Assembly: GCA_039984955.1 (NCBI GenBank)
Contig: JBDWTN010000005.1
Location: 434,001-498,000, forward strand
DNA from: Marinobacter alexandrii
Lineage (GTDB): Bacteria; Bacteroidota; Bacteroidia; Cytophagales; Cyclobacteriaceae
Length of the DNA stretch: 64,000 nt
Direction of reading: 5' to 3'
In this document: positions 27,964 through 36,420 of the stretch, piece after piece
Position numbering within the stretch: position 1 is the first letter of the stretch
How the letters are laid out: each line of letters opens with the position of its first letter
Notes under the pieces: generated by a model
What the model was told of the DNA's origin: nothing
The model's input: the letters and a program-made list of their open reading frames with translations, nothing else
The model's database searches: none
Program-made: the position numbers and the translations under genes

Positions 27964-29511
27964 TCAAGAAGGTTTATCAAAAGAGTTCACAGATTGCTTC
28001 CCAATAATACATGGAGGCACATTGGTGATGTCTGTAGATGCATGATAGTGATACACACCATCAGGATAATCAGCCGTTGGAGCCGTATGTCCATTACATC
28101 CATCAAGATCTGATGGAGTGGAATCATCCATATCATTACCTGAGTAGATAGGGTATCCATCTCTTGCATATCCAACTAGTGCAGTAGAACTCTGAGTTTT
28201 CTTAGAACACTGAATGTCATTATCCACATCCAACAATCCATTCGCATCAAGCGTTGCATCCATGTGAGCCGCTAAGAAATGCCAGTGGTAGTACCCAGCA
28301 GGATCGTGGTGCCCACCGCACCTATCCAATGATGGAATCTTTCCATTGTTTCCTACTACGGAAGGCGGAGCGCCATTTATCGGTACACCATCGAATGCCA
28401 AACCAACAAACTCAACACTTTCAATATCATCTGGTGTACCTATGGATGATGGTACAGCTGGGATTTGGAAGGTCAATGTGAGATTATCATCTGGTGCGGG
28501 TTCCAGGCATGCTGCACTTGGACCCATCATTGGTATTTCAGATCTACCCCCTCCTGGCACAACAGTTTCTATCGTTATATCAAAGCTACCATTCATGTTA
28601 GCGACATCAGAGATGATATCATAGCCATCATTTTCCATGGACTCAAACAACGAAGCTTTCATCACCTGAAACCCTGGATTGGTAGTACCGTCATAATTAC
28701 CAAATCCGCCTACGTCAAAAGTTGTTTCTGGGCAAAAAGGACCCTCATCATCAACAGGATTACTATTAAATACAATTTCATAGCATTTGCCAGATCCAGA
28801 TTCAGCATAGTTGCAATCCACAAGTGTTGCACTAACGAATCCCTCCATAGAGGAGTATTGAGAAATATCAACAACATATGAAGTGAAATCAAAAGATGCT
28901 TCCGCTGTTCCTCCATTTCCATCATCTGCAATTACTTTTCCTAAAAAACTCACACCAGAAGCTAAACCTGAAACTGTATAAGTAGTTTCTGTCGCCTCAG
29001 AGGCAATTTCTTCCGATCCAATTTCTACTGAATAAGTAACAGCATCACCATCCGGATCTGAAGCTGCAGTCCATGAAATAGAAGCAGTATTATGTGTGAG
29101 AGTACCGACTGTGACACTGAAAGATTCAGGTCCTGAATTACCTACAGTAGTCGTCGTAAAAGAAAAGGATCCTTTGGATTCCCCTCCATTCCCATCAGAA
29201 GCCACAACTTCACCCACATATTCTGTACTTGCAGTAAGCCCTGTGATTGTCCCTTCATTATTGGCATTTACCGTGACCGCCTCTGATCCAGAAAAACCAG
29301 AGATTGTATTGATGGAATAACTGATTTCATCACCATCCGGATCTGAAGCTGCAGTCCATGATATATCAGCAGATATAGATGTAATATTGCTGATAGATAC
29401 AGTAAAATTTCCAGGAGCATTATTTGTAGGTGAACTTGTGTCACCATCCTCCCCACAAGAAATCAAAAAGATGGAAACTGCCACTAGCAGTAATAATAAA
29501 GTATTTTTCAT
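27964..29511 (-). CDS. YHYH-domain lipoprotein with two fibronectin type III domains
   Basis: 515 aa from ATG 29511 (a TTG-opened frame extends 11 codons upstream, but the lipoprotein signal starts at MKNTLLL). Lipobox LISC. Two FN3 domains lie at about residues 25-120 and 125-215. The C-terminal YHYH domain has the histidine motifs CGGHHDPAGYYHWHF and DGVYHYH near the end. YHYH proteins are metal-rich, poorly characterised secreted proteins. The FN3 copies share an exact 34-nt DNA repeat (29043-29076 and 29328-29361), a sign of recent duplication. Upstream partner of the gene at 27961. Confidence 0.85.
   Translation of the reverse strand: MKNTLLLLLVAVSIFLISCGEDGDTSSPTNNAPGNFTVSISNITSISADISWTAASDPDGDEISYSINTISGFSGSEAVTVNANNEGTITGLTASTEYVGEVVASDGNGGESKGSFSFTTTTVGNSGPESFSVTVGTLTHNTASISWTAASDPDGDAVTYSVEIGSEEIASEATETTYTVSGLASGVSFLGKVIADDGNGGTAEASFDFTSYVVDISQYSSMEGFVSATLVDCNYAESGSGKCYEIVFNSNPVDDEGPFCPETTFDVGGFGNYDGTTNPGFQVMKASLFESMENDGYDIISDVANMNGSFDITIETVVPGGGRSEIPMMGPSAACLEPAPDDNLTLTFQIPAVPSSIGTPDDIESVEFVGLAFDGVPINGAPPSVVGNNGKIPSLDRCGGHHDPAGYYHWHFLAAHMDATLDANGLLDVDNDIQCSKKTQSSTALVGYARDGYPIYSGNDMDDSTPSDLDGCNGHTAPTADYPDGVYHYHASTDITNVPPCIIGKQSVNSFDKPS
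29043..29361 (-). repeat. Direct repeat within the FN3 modules (34 nt, two copies)
   Basis: The same 34 nt occur at 29043-29076 and 29328-29361, encoding the SWTAASDPDGD segment of each FN3 domain. The perfect identity over 34 nt, beyond what protein conservation requires, indicates recent duplication or conversion. Confidence 0.9.
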
Positions 29512-29615
29512 AGTCGTGTCTAAGCGTTTTTTGTTAGATGACAAGTAGAGGAAAAACTTGTGTTAGAATAAAATTAATTTCATGTAGCTACTGTTCATGA
29601 TTTTCAGAATCAGAA

Positions 29616-29623
29616 TAACTTTG
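29616..29623 (+). promoter_or_regulatory. Candidate -7 box for the FAN1-like gene
   Basis: TAACTTTG matches TAnnTTTG, 57 nt before the ATG at 29681. No convincing -33 TTG was found. Confidence 0.35.
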
Positions 29624-29680
29624 AATTGTTGAAACCAAAAAAAATTACAGGTGTACTTTTATAAGCGTTTCCTAATTTGA

Positions 29681-31297
29681 ATGTCTAAGAGTGAGCCCGT
29701 CATATTGCCAGAAAAGTATTATTTAGACTACTTCAATTATGTTTTGGAGTTTGTTGAAAAACAGTATGATCATGTTCTGGATATGCCAGAGCATCTGTTT
29801 TACCAATCATTTAGAAATCTTTCTGAACAAGCACAGTGTCTATATCTAAGATTTTCTAATAGACGAGGAGATTTCTTCAGAATAAATAAAGTCTCTTACG
29901 CAGAAATTCCGGATTTACATGAAGCTAAAAGTGAATTAATTCATCATGGATTCATTCAAATCAATGAAAGCGATGATCCAATTCAATTCAATCTGTTTAC
30001 AAAAAACGAACTAATTGAGGCTTTTGACTTCTTGCTTAAACCTCAAAAAAAGTCCGAACTTCTGGGTGAACTTACCATTGAAGACCTTGTTTTGATTCAT
30101 GAAAGAGAAGAAGTTGCTCAGGTATTGAAGAACGAAGAGGTCGAATTTATTAAGCTGCTTTTCTTTGGCAATCGCTATGGTGGAGTCACCGATTTTGTCA
30201 TCAGGGATGTTGGGAATGTGAAAATTGAAAAACTAGAGTCAGAAAATTTTAAACCTTGGTTCCAATCTCGTGAAGAAGCTCTTGCTGTCATGCATGTATC
30301 GCAATTAAGAAGGATGGTACGAGATCTATTATCGGAAAATCTTCCATTGGAAGATTATTTGGAGGATCTTCCATGGCATGTATGGCTTAGTTTCCCCCAA
30401 TCAGCCAAGTCTACAACAAAGTTGCTTTTAAAAGTTGCTTACTACTTTGAACAAGTTGATTTATTGGGAGATGCTATTAAATACTATTCACTCATTGATC
30501 AACATCCTGCGAGAGAGAGAAGAATTAGAATTCTTGAAAAACAAGACAAAAAAGAAGAAGCAATCAAAATAGCTAATCAAATACTTGATAAACCATCAAA
30601 TGCTTCAGAGCTCACTTTTGCAACAGACTATTTAAATCGAAAAGGTATTCGAATCAATCGCAGCATGACCGAGCGATTGAAAAGTGCTCCGAGCATTTCC
30701 ATTCCAACCCCTCAGAATGAACGTGTTGAAAATGCCGTTTTAAGTTACTTTGAAGAGTTAGGATGGGATGGCACTCATGCTGAAAACTACCTCTGGCGAG
30801 GTTTATTTGGACTGGTTTTTTGGGAGATCATTTTCGATACAAGACATGGGTCATTTCATCATCCGCTTCAGCGACAGCCATCAGATCTCAATGATGCTAC
30901 ATTTTTTGAAACACGCCAAAACCTCTTGGAAGAAAAACTGCGAACACTACGAACCAAAAAACAACTTGAAACCTCGCTGAAACGAACTCATGATGAAAAA
31001 ATGGGAACAGCAAATAGATTTGTAACATGGCATAAATCGCTTCTTCCAAACCTTACCATTATGGCTTCCAAAATCCCATTAAAATCGCTAAAAAAGGTTT
31101 TAATAGAGATGTCTAAAAATATGAAGGAAAATAGCACCGGTTTCCCTGACCTATTTCTATGGAATAATGATGAGTACATCTTCTATGAAGTCAAATCGCC
31201 AAATGATCAATTGTCTGCTCAGCAACTATTTTGGTTAGATTTTCTTCAAGCAACAAAAATTAAAGTCGATGTTTTGCGAGTTCAGTATTCCGATTAA
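29681..31297 (+). CDS. FAN1-type VRR-NUC structure-specific nuclease
   Basis: 538 aa. FAN1-family nuclease, which in P. aeruginosa and eukaryotes incises flap and crosslink-containing DNA. The N-terminal half corresponds to the NTD/SAP-like region. TPR-like helices lie at about 240-310 (LLKVAYYFEQVDLLGDAIKYY). The family block before the nuclease is ENYLWRGLFGLVFWEIIFD, and the PD-(D/E)XK VRR-NUC core is GFPDLFLW (D490), then YEVKSPNDQLSAQQLFWLDFL (E503, K505). These are the FAN1 catalytic residues. Followed after 13 nt by an FAD oxidoreductase. Confidence 0.92.
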   Translation: MSKSEPVILPEKYYLDYFNYVLEFVEKQYDHVLDMPEHLFYQSFRNLSEQAQCLYLRFSNRRGDFFRINKVSYAEIPDLHEAKSELIHHGFIQINESDDPIQFNLFTKNELIEAFDFLLKPQKKSELLGELTIEDLVLIHEREEVAQVLKNEEVEFIKLLFFGNRYGGVTDFVIRDVGNVKIEKLESENFKPWFQSREEALAVMHVSQLRRMVRDLLSENLPLEDYLEDLPWHVWLSFPQSAKSTTKLLLKVAYYFEQVDLLGDAIKYYSLIDQHPARERRIRILEKQDKKEEAIKIANQILDKPSNASELTFATDYLNRKGIRINRSMTERLKSAPSISIPTPQNERVENAVLSYFEELGWDGTHAENYLWRGLFGLVFWEIIFDTRHGSFHHPLQRQPSDLNDATFFETRQNLLEEKLRTLRTKKQLETSLKRTHDEKMGTANRFVTWHKSLLPNLTIMASKIPLKSLKKVLIEMSKNMKENSTGFPDLFLWNNDEYIFYEVKSPNDQLSAQQLFWLDFLQATKIKVDVLRVQYSD

Positions 31298-31310
31298 CTT
31301 AACCTGAATT

Positions 31311-32429
31311 ATGCATAGTCTTTGGGAAAAGCAATCATTTCTTTCCGCAGATGTCACAATCATAGGAGCTGGTATTACAGGCTTATCTGCTGCTGCTACC
31401 TTTAAGGAGCTTGATCCTTCACTTAGCGTTATTGTTCTGGAAAAAGGAGTATTACCCACTGGGGCGAGTACAAAGAATGCCGGGTTTGCTTGTTTTGGTA
31501 GCGTTTCAGAGCTTCTAAATGATGTAGAAACTCTTGGAGAAAATGGAATGATTAGCCTAGTCGAAAAAAGATGGGATGGACTTCAAAAAACATGTCAGAG
31601 ATTAGGTAGAAGTGTTATCGATCTACAGGTCAAGAATGGATATGAGTTGATTTTTGATCGTTCATCAAATGCTCTGCAGCAAATTGAGTATGTAAACTCT
31701 CTGCTAAGTCCTCTTTTTCAAGGATCTGTTTTTAGAAATGCAAATGAAAAGCTTGAAGCATTTGGATTTGGAACAACGACAGACTTGATTGAAAATACTT
31801 TTGAAGGCCAACTAGATACTGGCAAGCTGATATCATCGCTTTGGAATTACTGTAATCAACTAGGAATTAAAGTCCATACTGGTTGTCATGTTACAGATAT
31901 CAAAGAGGAAGAAACCTGTGTCAGGGTAGCATCTGATGATGTAGTTTTTAAGTCCGAAAAAGTGGCAATCTGTACCAATGCCTTCACAAAAAAACTCTTA
32001 AAAAAAGAAGAACTGGATATAGTTCCTGGAAGAGGTATCGTGATGAGCATCATCCCAAAGCAACCATTAAAATTTGAAGGAACCTTCCATTATCATGATG
32101 GGTACTATTATTTCAGAGACTACTATGACAAGCTATTGTATGGAGGTGGACGCAATCTCGCTCTGGAAGAAGAACAAACAGATTCATTTGGCATTAATGA
32201 GTCTGTTAAAAAAAAGCTAATTGAAGATTTAGAAACCATCATTCTTCCTGATCAGGAATATGAAATAGAAATGACATGGTCAGGTATAATGGCCTTTGGA
32301 TCAAATAAATCCCCAATAGTAAAGAAACTTTCCAATAGAATAGCCATGGGTGTTAGACTTGGCGGCATGGGTGTAGCTATTGGGAGTTTAGTAGGTGAAG
32401 AGGTGGCGGAACTTCTTACAGCTGATTAA
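31311..32429 (+). CDS. FAD-dependent oxidoreductase (DAO family)
   Basis: 372 aa. Rossmann GxGxxG in VTIIGAGITGLSAAATF, an ELEKG-type acidic strand end (VIVLEKG), and the DAO segment TGASTKNAGFACFG. The C-terminus has the second FAD contact GIMAFGSNKSPIV...GVRLGGMGVAIG. Likely oxidises an amine or amino acid; substrate unknown. Its stop overlaps the convergent histidine kinase gene by 4 nt. Possibly co-transcribed with the FAN1-like nuclease, without an obvious functional link. Confidence 0.88.
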   Translation: MHSLWEKQSFLSADVTIIGAGITGLSAAATFKELDPSLSVIVLEKGVLPTGASTKNAGFACFGSVSELLNDVETLGENGMISLVEKRWDGLQKTCQRLGRSVIDLQVKNGYELIFDRSSNALQQIEYVNSLLSPLFQGSVFRNANEKLEAFGFGTTTDLIENTFEGQLDTGKLISSLWNYCNQLGIKVHTGCHVTDIKEEETCVRVASDDVVFKSEKVAICTNAFTKKLLKKEELDIVPGRGIVMSIIPKQPLKFEGTFHYHDGYYYFRDYYDKLLYGGGRNLALEEEQTDSFGINESVKKKLIEDLETIILPDQEYEIEMTWSGIMAFGSNKSPIVKKLSNRIAMGVRLGGMGVAIGSLVGEEVAELLTAD

Positions 32430-34222
32430 ACCGATAATTTCACAAAAAACGTACTTCCCTTCCCTTCCTCCGATTCTACCCAAACCTTTCCTCCAAGATC
32501 CTGAACGTACTTTTTCACTATTGAAAGTCCTAATCCAGTTGAAGCTTCTCCGGCAGTCGGCTTGGCACTTAATTTCTGAAAGCGATTGAACAACTTCTTT
32601 TTATCCTCTTCTGAAAAACCAGGACCTTCATCGGATACTTTGAAAAGCACACTATCATAGGCACATTCAGACTTTAACTCAACTGTTGTATTGGCATCCG
32701 AGAATTTAACTGCATTGGATATCAAGTTTTCAAGAACTAGCAAAAGCAGCAAATGATCTGTACGAACCATGTTATGATTTTCACACAATTCAACAGTCAA
32801 TTCAACTCCCTTTTTTGCTGCTATTGGACGGTACCTTTGAGCGACATCACGCATGATTACGGTAATGTTTACACGTTCCTGAAGAACTTTTATCCTCGTT
32901 TCTTCAAGACCATCTACATCCAGAATCTTGGTTACCATCTGATTAATTCTCTCAGCACTGGCAGTAACTTGACCAAGCAGTTTTTGATCTGACTCTTCAA
33001 TACTATCTGCCATTTTCTGATTAATAATATCAGCTATCATAATTATTTGACTCAGCGGTGATCTAATATCATGCGCAAGGATCTTCACAAGGTTATTTTT
33101 CTCTTCGTTTAAGGCAACCAACTGAGCGTTTCTATTCATCAGTTGTTCATTTTTTTGACGAATATCCTCCTGCTGCTCCTCTATCTGAGAATTCTGCCCT
33201 AGTATGAGCTTTGTTGTCCTTTGGTTATTATAAAATAAATATCCAATAGCGATCAAAAAGATAGATGTTACCGAGATAGCAATGGTAAGAACTTTTCTAA
33301 AAGCTTGCTCCTCCTCCAGTTTTAGATTAGCATTTTTAATCAACGCCAATTGTAACTCTTTCTCTTTCGTGAGTATGGAAGTCCCAATCTGATCACCAGC
33401 ATACACTTCATCAATAAATGCATAAAGTTCTTCTCCCATGTAGCTGGAAATGATTGACGAGATTTTTTCTGAAAATTTCTCAGAAGAAAGGAATTCATCA
33501 AAGTATTCTTTCCACCTATTTTCCAAAGGCATAATGAAAGAATAACCCTGCCCCTTAATTGTAAAGAAATTTTGTCGCGTAACATCACCTCCTCTTTCAA
33601 TAAGCAAAAGATAAACTGGGAGGTCAATAAATCCGAATCGATTATCTGCCTCCTCTACTCCTTCAATCACATTACGCTCACTTTCAATGTAAATAATATC
33701 AAAATCGACATTCAATTGACGTTTTAGGTTTTGAAGAAGCGCTTCGTACTTTGTCTCACGTATGGTCACGGCATCCATCTCTGACATCATTGCATTCATT
33801 TCATCAAAAGACCTGACAATAGGCGTACCCTTACTAGATACCAGCACAGTTATGTCTGGTAAATAAGGAACCGTAAAAGCTGCGTATTCTTTGCGTTTGT
33901 CTGTAATTGAAAGTGCTGACACTCCTAAAACATTTGGATTATCTGTGGTCTTGATGACACTCAAGATATTGGGAAAACTCTTGGCTTTGATCCAATTCAA
34001 ATGGACACTTTTTTCTTTTTCAAGCTGTAAGAATTCTTGAAAAGTCGTCAATATCTCAAACTCGATCCCTTCCAGAACACCAGCCTCATTTTCATAAATA
34101 AACGGCTTAGAAGTAAACCAGTAAAGGTCTAAGGTGTCCTCTTTCGTCTGCGTAAATTCATTACTCCATACGGAAGTAAATAAACCTAAGGCAATTAGAC
34201 TGATAAGAAGGCGATGGCACAT
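32426..34222 (-). CDS. Sensor histidine kinase with periplasmic solute-binding (SBP_bac_3) sensor
   Basis: 598 aa. Signal peptide at 1-20. An SBP-family-3-like periplasmic domain lies at about 30-265 (DLYWFTSKPFIYENEAGVLEGIEFEIL). TM about 311-331. A coiled coil is followed by the HisKA H-box ILAHDIRSPLSQII (H384). HATPase motifs include the N-box LENLISNAVKFSD, DEGPGFSEEDKKKLFNRF and the G2 loop STGLGLSIVKKYV. Likely senses an amino acid or similar small ligand. No response regulator gene is adjacent, so it is an orphan kinase. Confidence 0.93.
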   Translation of the reverse strand: MCHRLLISLIALGLFTSVWSNEFTQTKEDTLDLYWFTSKPFIYENEAGVLEGIEFEILTTFQEFLQLEKEKSVHLNWIKAKSFPNILSVIKTTDNPNVLGVSALSITDKRKEYAAFTVPYLPDITVLVSSKGTPIVRSFDEMNAMMSEMDAVTIRETKYEALLQNLKRQLNVDFDIIYIESERNVIEGVEEADNRFGFIDLPVYLLLIERGGDVTRQNFFTIKGQGYSFIMPLENRWKEYFDEFLSSEKFSEKISSIISSYMGEELYAFIDEVYAGDQIGTSILTKEKELQLALIKNANLKLEEEQAFRKVLTIAISVTSIFLIAIGYLFYNNQRTTKLILGQNSQIEEQQEDIRQKNEQLMNRNAQLVALNEEKNNLVKILAHDIRSPLSQIIMIADIINQKMADSIEESDQKLLGQVTASAERINQMVTKILDVDGLEETRIKVLQERVNITVIMRDVAQRYRPIAAKKGVELTVELCENHNMVRTDHLLLLLVLENLISNAVKFSDANTTVELKSECAYDSVLFKVSDEGPGFSEEDKKKLFNRFQKLSAKPTAGEASTGLGLSIVKKYVQDLGGKVWVESEEGKGSTFFVKLSV

Positions 34223-34364
34223 ATATAAAGATCATCAATTTGACGGTATGGAAAAATTGACAATTAATGGTTGTAAAACCAAAATAATTGATGAAATAAA
34301 TCAAAACTTCTTAAAACTATCCTTATCGTATATTGGTTTAATACTATAATCAATTGATTTACTC

Positions 34365-35021
34365 ATGGCTAAAAAAGCAGTTTCTAAATCTTCAATTCAA
34401 AAAGGTTATCAAAATTTCCTCTTAGATGAAGGAAAAAAACCTGAGACAGTTCGAATCTTCAGTAATTATCTGAAAATTTCAGATGATGAATTTTATAAGC
34501 ATTATGGTTCACTAAAAAATATAGAAGCATCTATTTGGGAAGATTATTACCTCAAAACAATGAAGGTAATCGATAACGATCCTGATTTTGAAGAGATGAG
34601 TTCAAGAGAAAAGCATCTGTCATTTTTATATACCCTTTTAGAAGTTATAAAGTCGGATAGATCTTATATACTATACAAATTAGAAGGCAAGAAGCCTACA
34701 GAGCTTCCTACCGAGCTAAGAAAAACTCAAAAGCTTATTAATGACTCGGATATTGATTGGGCAAAAACCTTTGAATTCCTTCCAGGAAAGGAACAGGATG
34801 GTACTCAAGCAGCTTATAAAAAAGTTTTGTGGTCCCACACTATAGCCATGCTTATGTTCTGGGTAAAAGACGATTCTGGTGATGCTAAAGATACGGACGT
34901 CTTTATTGAAAAATCAACGCGAACCGCATTTGATATTGGCGAACTTCCTGCACTTGAATCCATTGTTGACCTTAGTAAATTTTTCCTACAAAAAATGGGC
35001 TTTTCAAAAGCTACCGCATAA
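34365..35021 (+). CDS. TetR-like/COQ9-like protein paired with an ABC1 kinase
   Basis: 218 aa. The N-terminal 60 residues have the size and spacing of a TetR helix-turn-helix (DEGKKPETVRIFSNYLKISDDEFYKHYGS, with Y/HYGS where TetR proteins have YxHF). The C-terminal helical bundle resembles TetR C-terminal and COQ9-type domains. It is translationally coupled to the ABC1 kinase by a TAATG overlap. This tight pairing recurs in Bacteroidota (established observation for the family). It may be a lipid-handling partner of the kinase and not a repressor (inference). Confidence 0.7.
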   Translation: MAKKAVSKSSIQKGYQNFLLDEGKKPETVRIFSNYLKISDDEFYKHYGSLKNIEASIWEDYYLKTMKVIDNDPDFEEMSSREKHLSFLYTLLEVIKSDRSYILYKLEGKKPTELPTELRKTQKLINDSDIDWAKTFEFLPGKEQDGTQAAYKKVLWSHTIAMLMFWVKDDSGDAKDTDVFIEKSTRTAFDIGELPALESIVDLSKFFLQKMGFSKATA

Positions 35022-36337
35022 TGGCAAAAGAACTTGATCGAATTCCAATTGGCAAAGTAAAACGTGCCAGTAAGTTTGTTTCTACTGGAGCAAAGGTGGG
35101 TGTCAACTATGTAAAAGCTTACAGTAAGGCGGCTATCAAAGGCAAGCTGGACAAGGAAGAGCTAGATACAGAAAATGCAAAAGACATTTATAACTCATTG
35201 AGTGAATTAAAAGGAAGCGCACTCAAGATGGCTCAACTATTGAGTATGGATCAAAATGTATTGCCAAAAGCTTATTCTGATAAGTTTGCAATGGCCCAAT
35301 ATAGCGCTCCTCCTCTATCCTACCCATTAGTTAAGAAAACATTCAAACAAAATCTGGGGAAGGAGCCGAACGAAATATTCAATGACTTCAGCAAAACGGC
35401 CAGCAACGCTGCATCCATGGGTCAAGTACATAAAGCTGAATTGGACGGAAAACTATTGGCAGTAAAAGTTCAATATCCTGGTGTAGGCGATAGCATCAAA
35501 AGTGATCTAAAACTAGCTAAGCCATTTGCTCTCAAATTGATGAATGTCAAAGGGAAAGAGGTTGAGCCATACATGAAAGAGGTGGAAGGAAAGTTGCTGG
35601 AAGAGGCGGACTATGCGCTTGAACTAAAACAATCCATGGATTTTGCAGAGAAATGCAAAAATATCGATGGTGTCTTTTTTCCAACATACTACCCGGAACT
35701 CTCAGCTAATCAAATATTAACGATGAGCTGGCTCGATGGTGAGCCTATTGGTGCGTGGATGAAACGAGAGCAAAAACAAGAAGATAGAGATAGACTCGGA
35801 CAAATTTTGTGGAACTTCTATATGTTTCAGATGCATGAGCTACGTATGATGCATGCAGACCCACATCCGGGAAATTTCATTATCGACGAGAAAAATGATC
35901 TTGGAGTTATCGACTTTGGGTGTATCAAACATATTCCAGATGACTTTTATGATGCTTACTTCGAGCTGGCAAGCAATACAGTACTTGAAGATGCTGAAAG
36001 AGTAAATGAGCTATTCAAACGCCTAGAAATCATCCGTCCGACAGACCCTGAAAAAGACGTAAAAATTGTTACCGCAATGTTTACGGACTTAATCAAATTG
36101 CTTGCAAGGCCTTTCAATGATGGCATATTCGATTTCAGCGATGATTCTTATTTCACTGAGATCTATATGATGGGAGATAATCTCGCTAAAGATCCAGAGA
36201 TGAGCAGACTTCAAGCAAGAGGATCAAGACATTTCATCTACTTCAACAGGACATTCTTTGGTCTATACAATATTCTTCATGCCTTAGGAGCTAAAGTAGA
36301 TTGTACGAAGATTGACTTTTTGAAAGCGGTCGTATGA
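35021..36337 (+). CDS. ABC1/UbiB (AarF) family atypical kinase
   Basis: 438 aa. The ABC1-specific KxGQ element appears as LKGSALKMAQLLS (about 60-72), with the QVHKAELDGKLLAVKVQYPGV nucleotide-binding lysine strand, the catalytic loop MMHADPHPGNF and the metal motif GVIDFG. UbiB-family proteins are ATPases that support isoprenoid-quinone or lipid metabolism. No C-terminal TM pair is evident. It starts on the stop of the TetR/COQ9-like gene. Confidence 0.9.
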   Translation: MAKELDRIPIGKVKRASKFVSTGAKVGVNYVKAYSKAAIKGKLDKEELDTENAKDIYNSLSELKGSALKMAQLLSMDQNVLPKAYSDKFAMAQYSAPPLSYPLVKKTFKQNLGKEPNEIFNDFSKTASNAASMGQVHKAELDGKLLAVKVQYPGVGDSIKSDLKLAKPFALKLMNVKGKEVEPYMKEVEGKLLEEADYALELKQSMDFAEKCKNIDGVFFPTYYPELSANQILTMSWLDGEPIGAWMKREQKQEDRDRLGQILWNFYMFQMHELRMMHADPHPGNFIIDEKNDLGVIDFGCIKHIPDDFYDAYFELASNTVLEDAERVNELFKRLEIIRPTDPEKDVKIVTAMFTDLIKLLARPFNDGIFDFSDDSYFTEIYMMGDNLAKDPEMSRLQARGSRHFIYFNRTFFGLYNILHALGAKVDCTKIDFLKAVV

Positions 36338-36354
36338 AATGATTTTCAGTTTAA

Positions 36355-36373
36355 CTCCCTCACCCGGAGGGAG
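36355..36373 (+). terminator. Hairpin after the ABC1 kinase gene
   Basis: CTCCCTC (36355-36361) and GAGGGAG (36367-36373) form a perfect GC-rich 7-bp stem with an ACCCG loop, 17 nt after the stop codon. The following sequence is only moderately T-rich (AATATTCTTT), so termination is likely but not certain. Confidence 0.45.
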
Positions 36374-36386
36374 AATATTCTTTAAA

Positions 36387-36413
36387 TGTTCTATTTTCGA
36401 GGGTTATAGAACA
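36387..36413 (+). promoter_or_regulatory. Perfect inverted repeat just before nhaC-like gene
   Basis: TGTTCTAT (36387-36394) and ATAGAACA (36406-36413) flank an 11-nt spacer and end 7 nt before the ATG at 36421. It could be a dimeric-regulator operator or an RNA stem near the translation start. Confidence 0.4.
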
Positions 36414-36420
36414 ACATTAT

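Noticed and set aside
28254-28881. Plus-strand open frames of 75-138 codons
   Set aside because: They run antisense to the YHYH/FN3 lipoprotein gene, with no domain signal and unnatural composition.
34248-34349. 33-codon ATG ORF in the divergent region before the TetR-like gene
   Set aside because: No hydrophobic or domain pattern, and the region probably holds promoters for both flanking genes.
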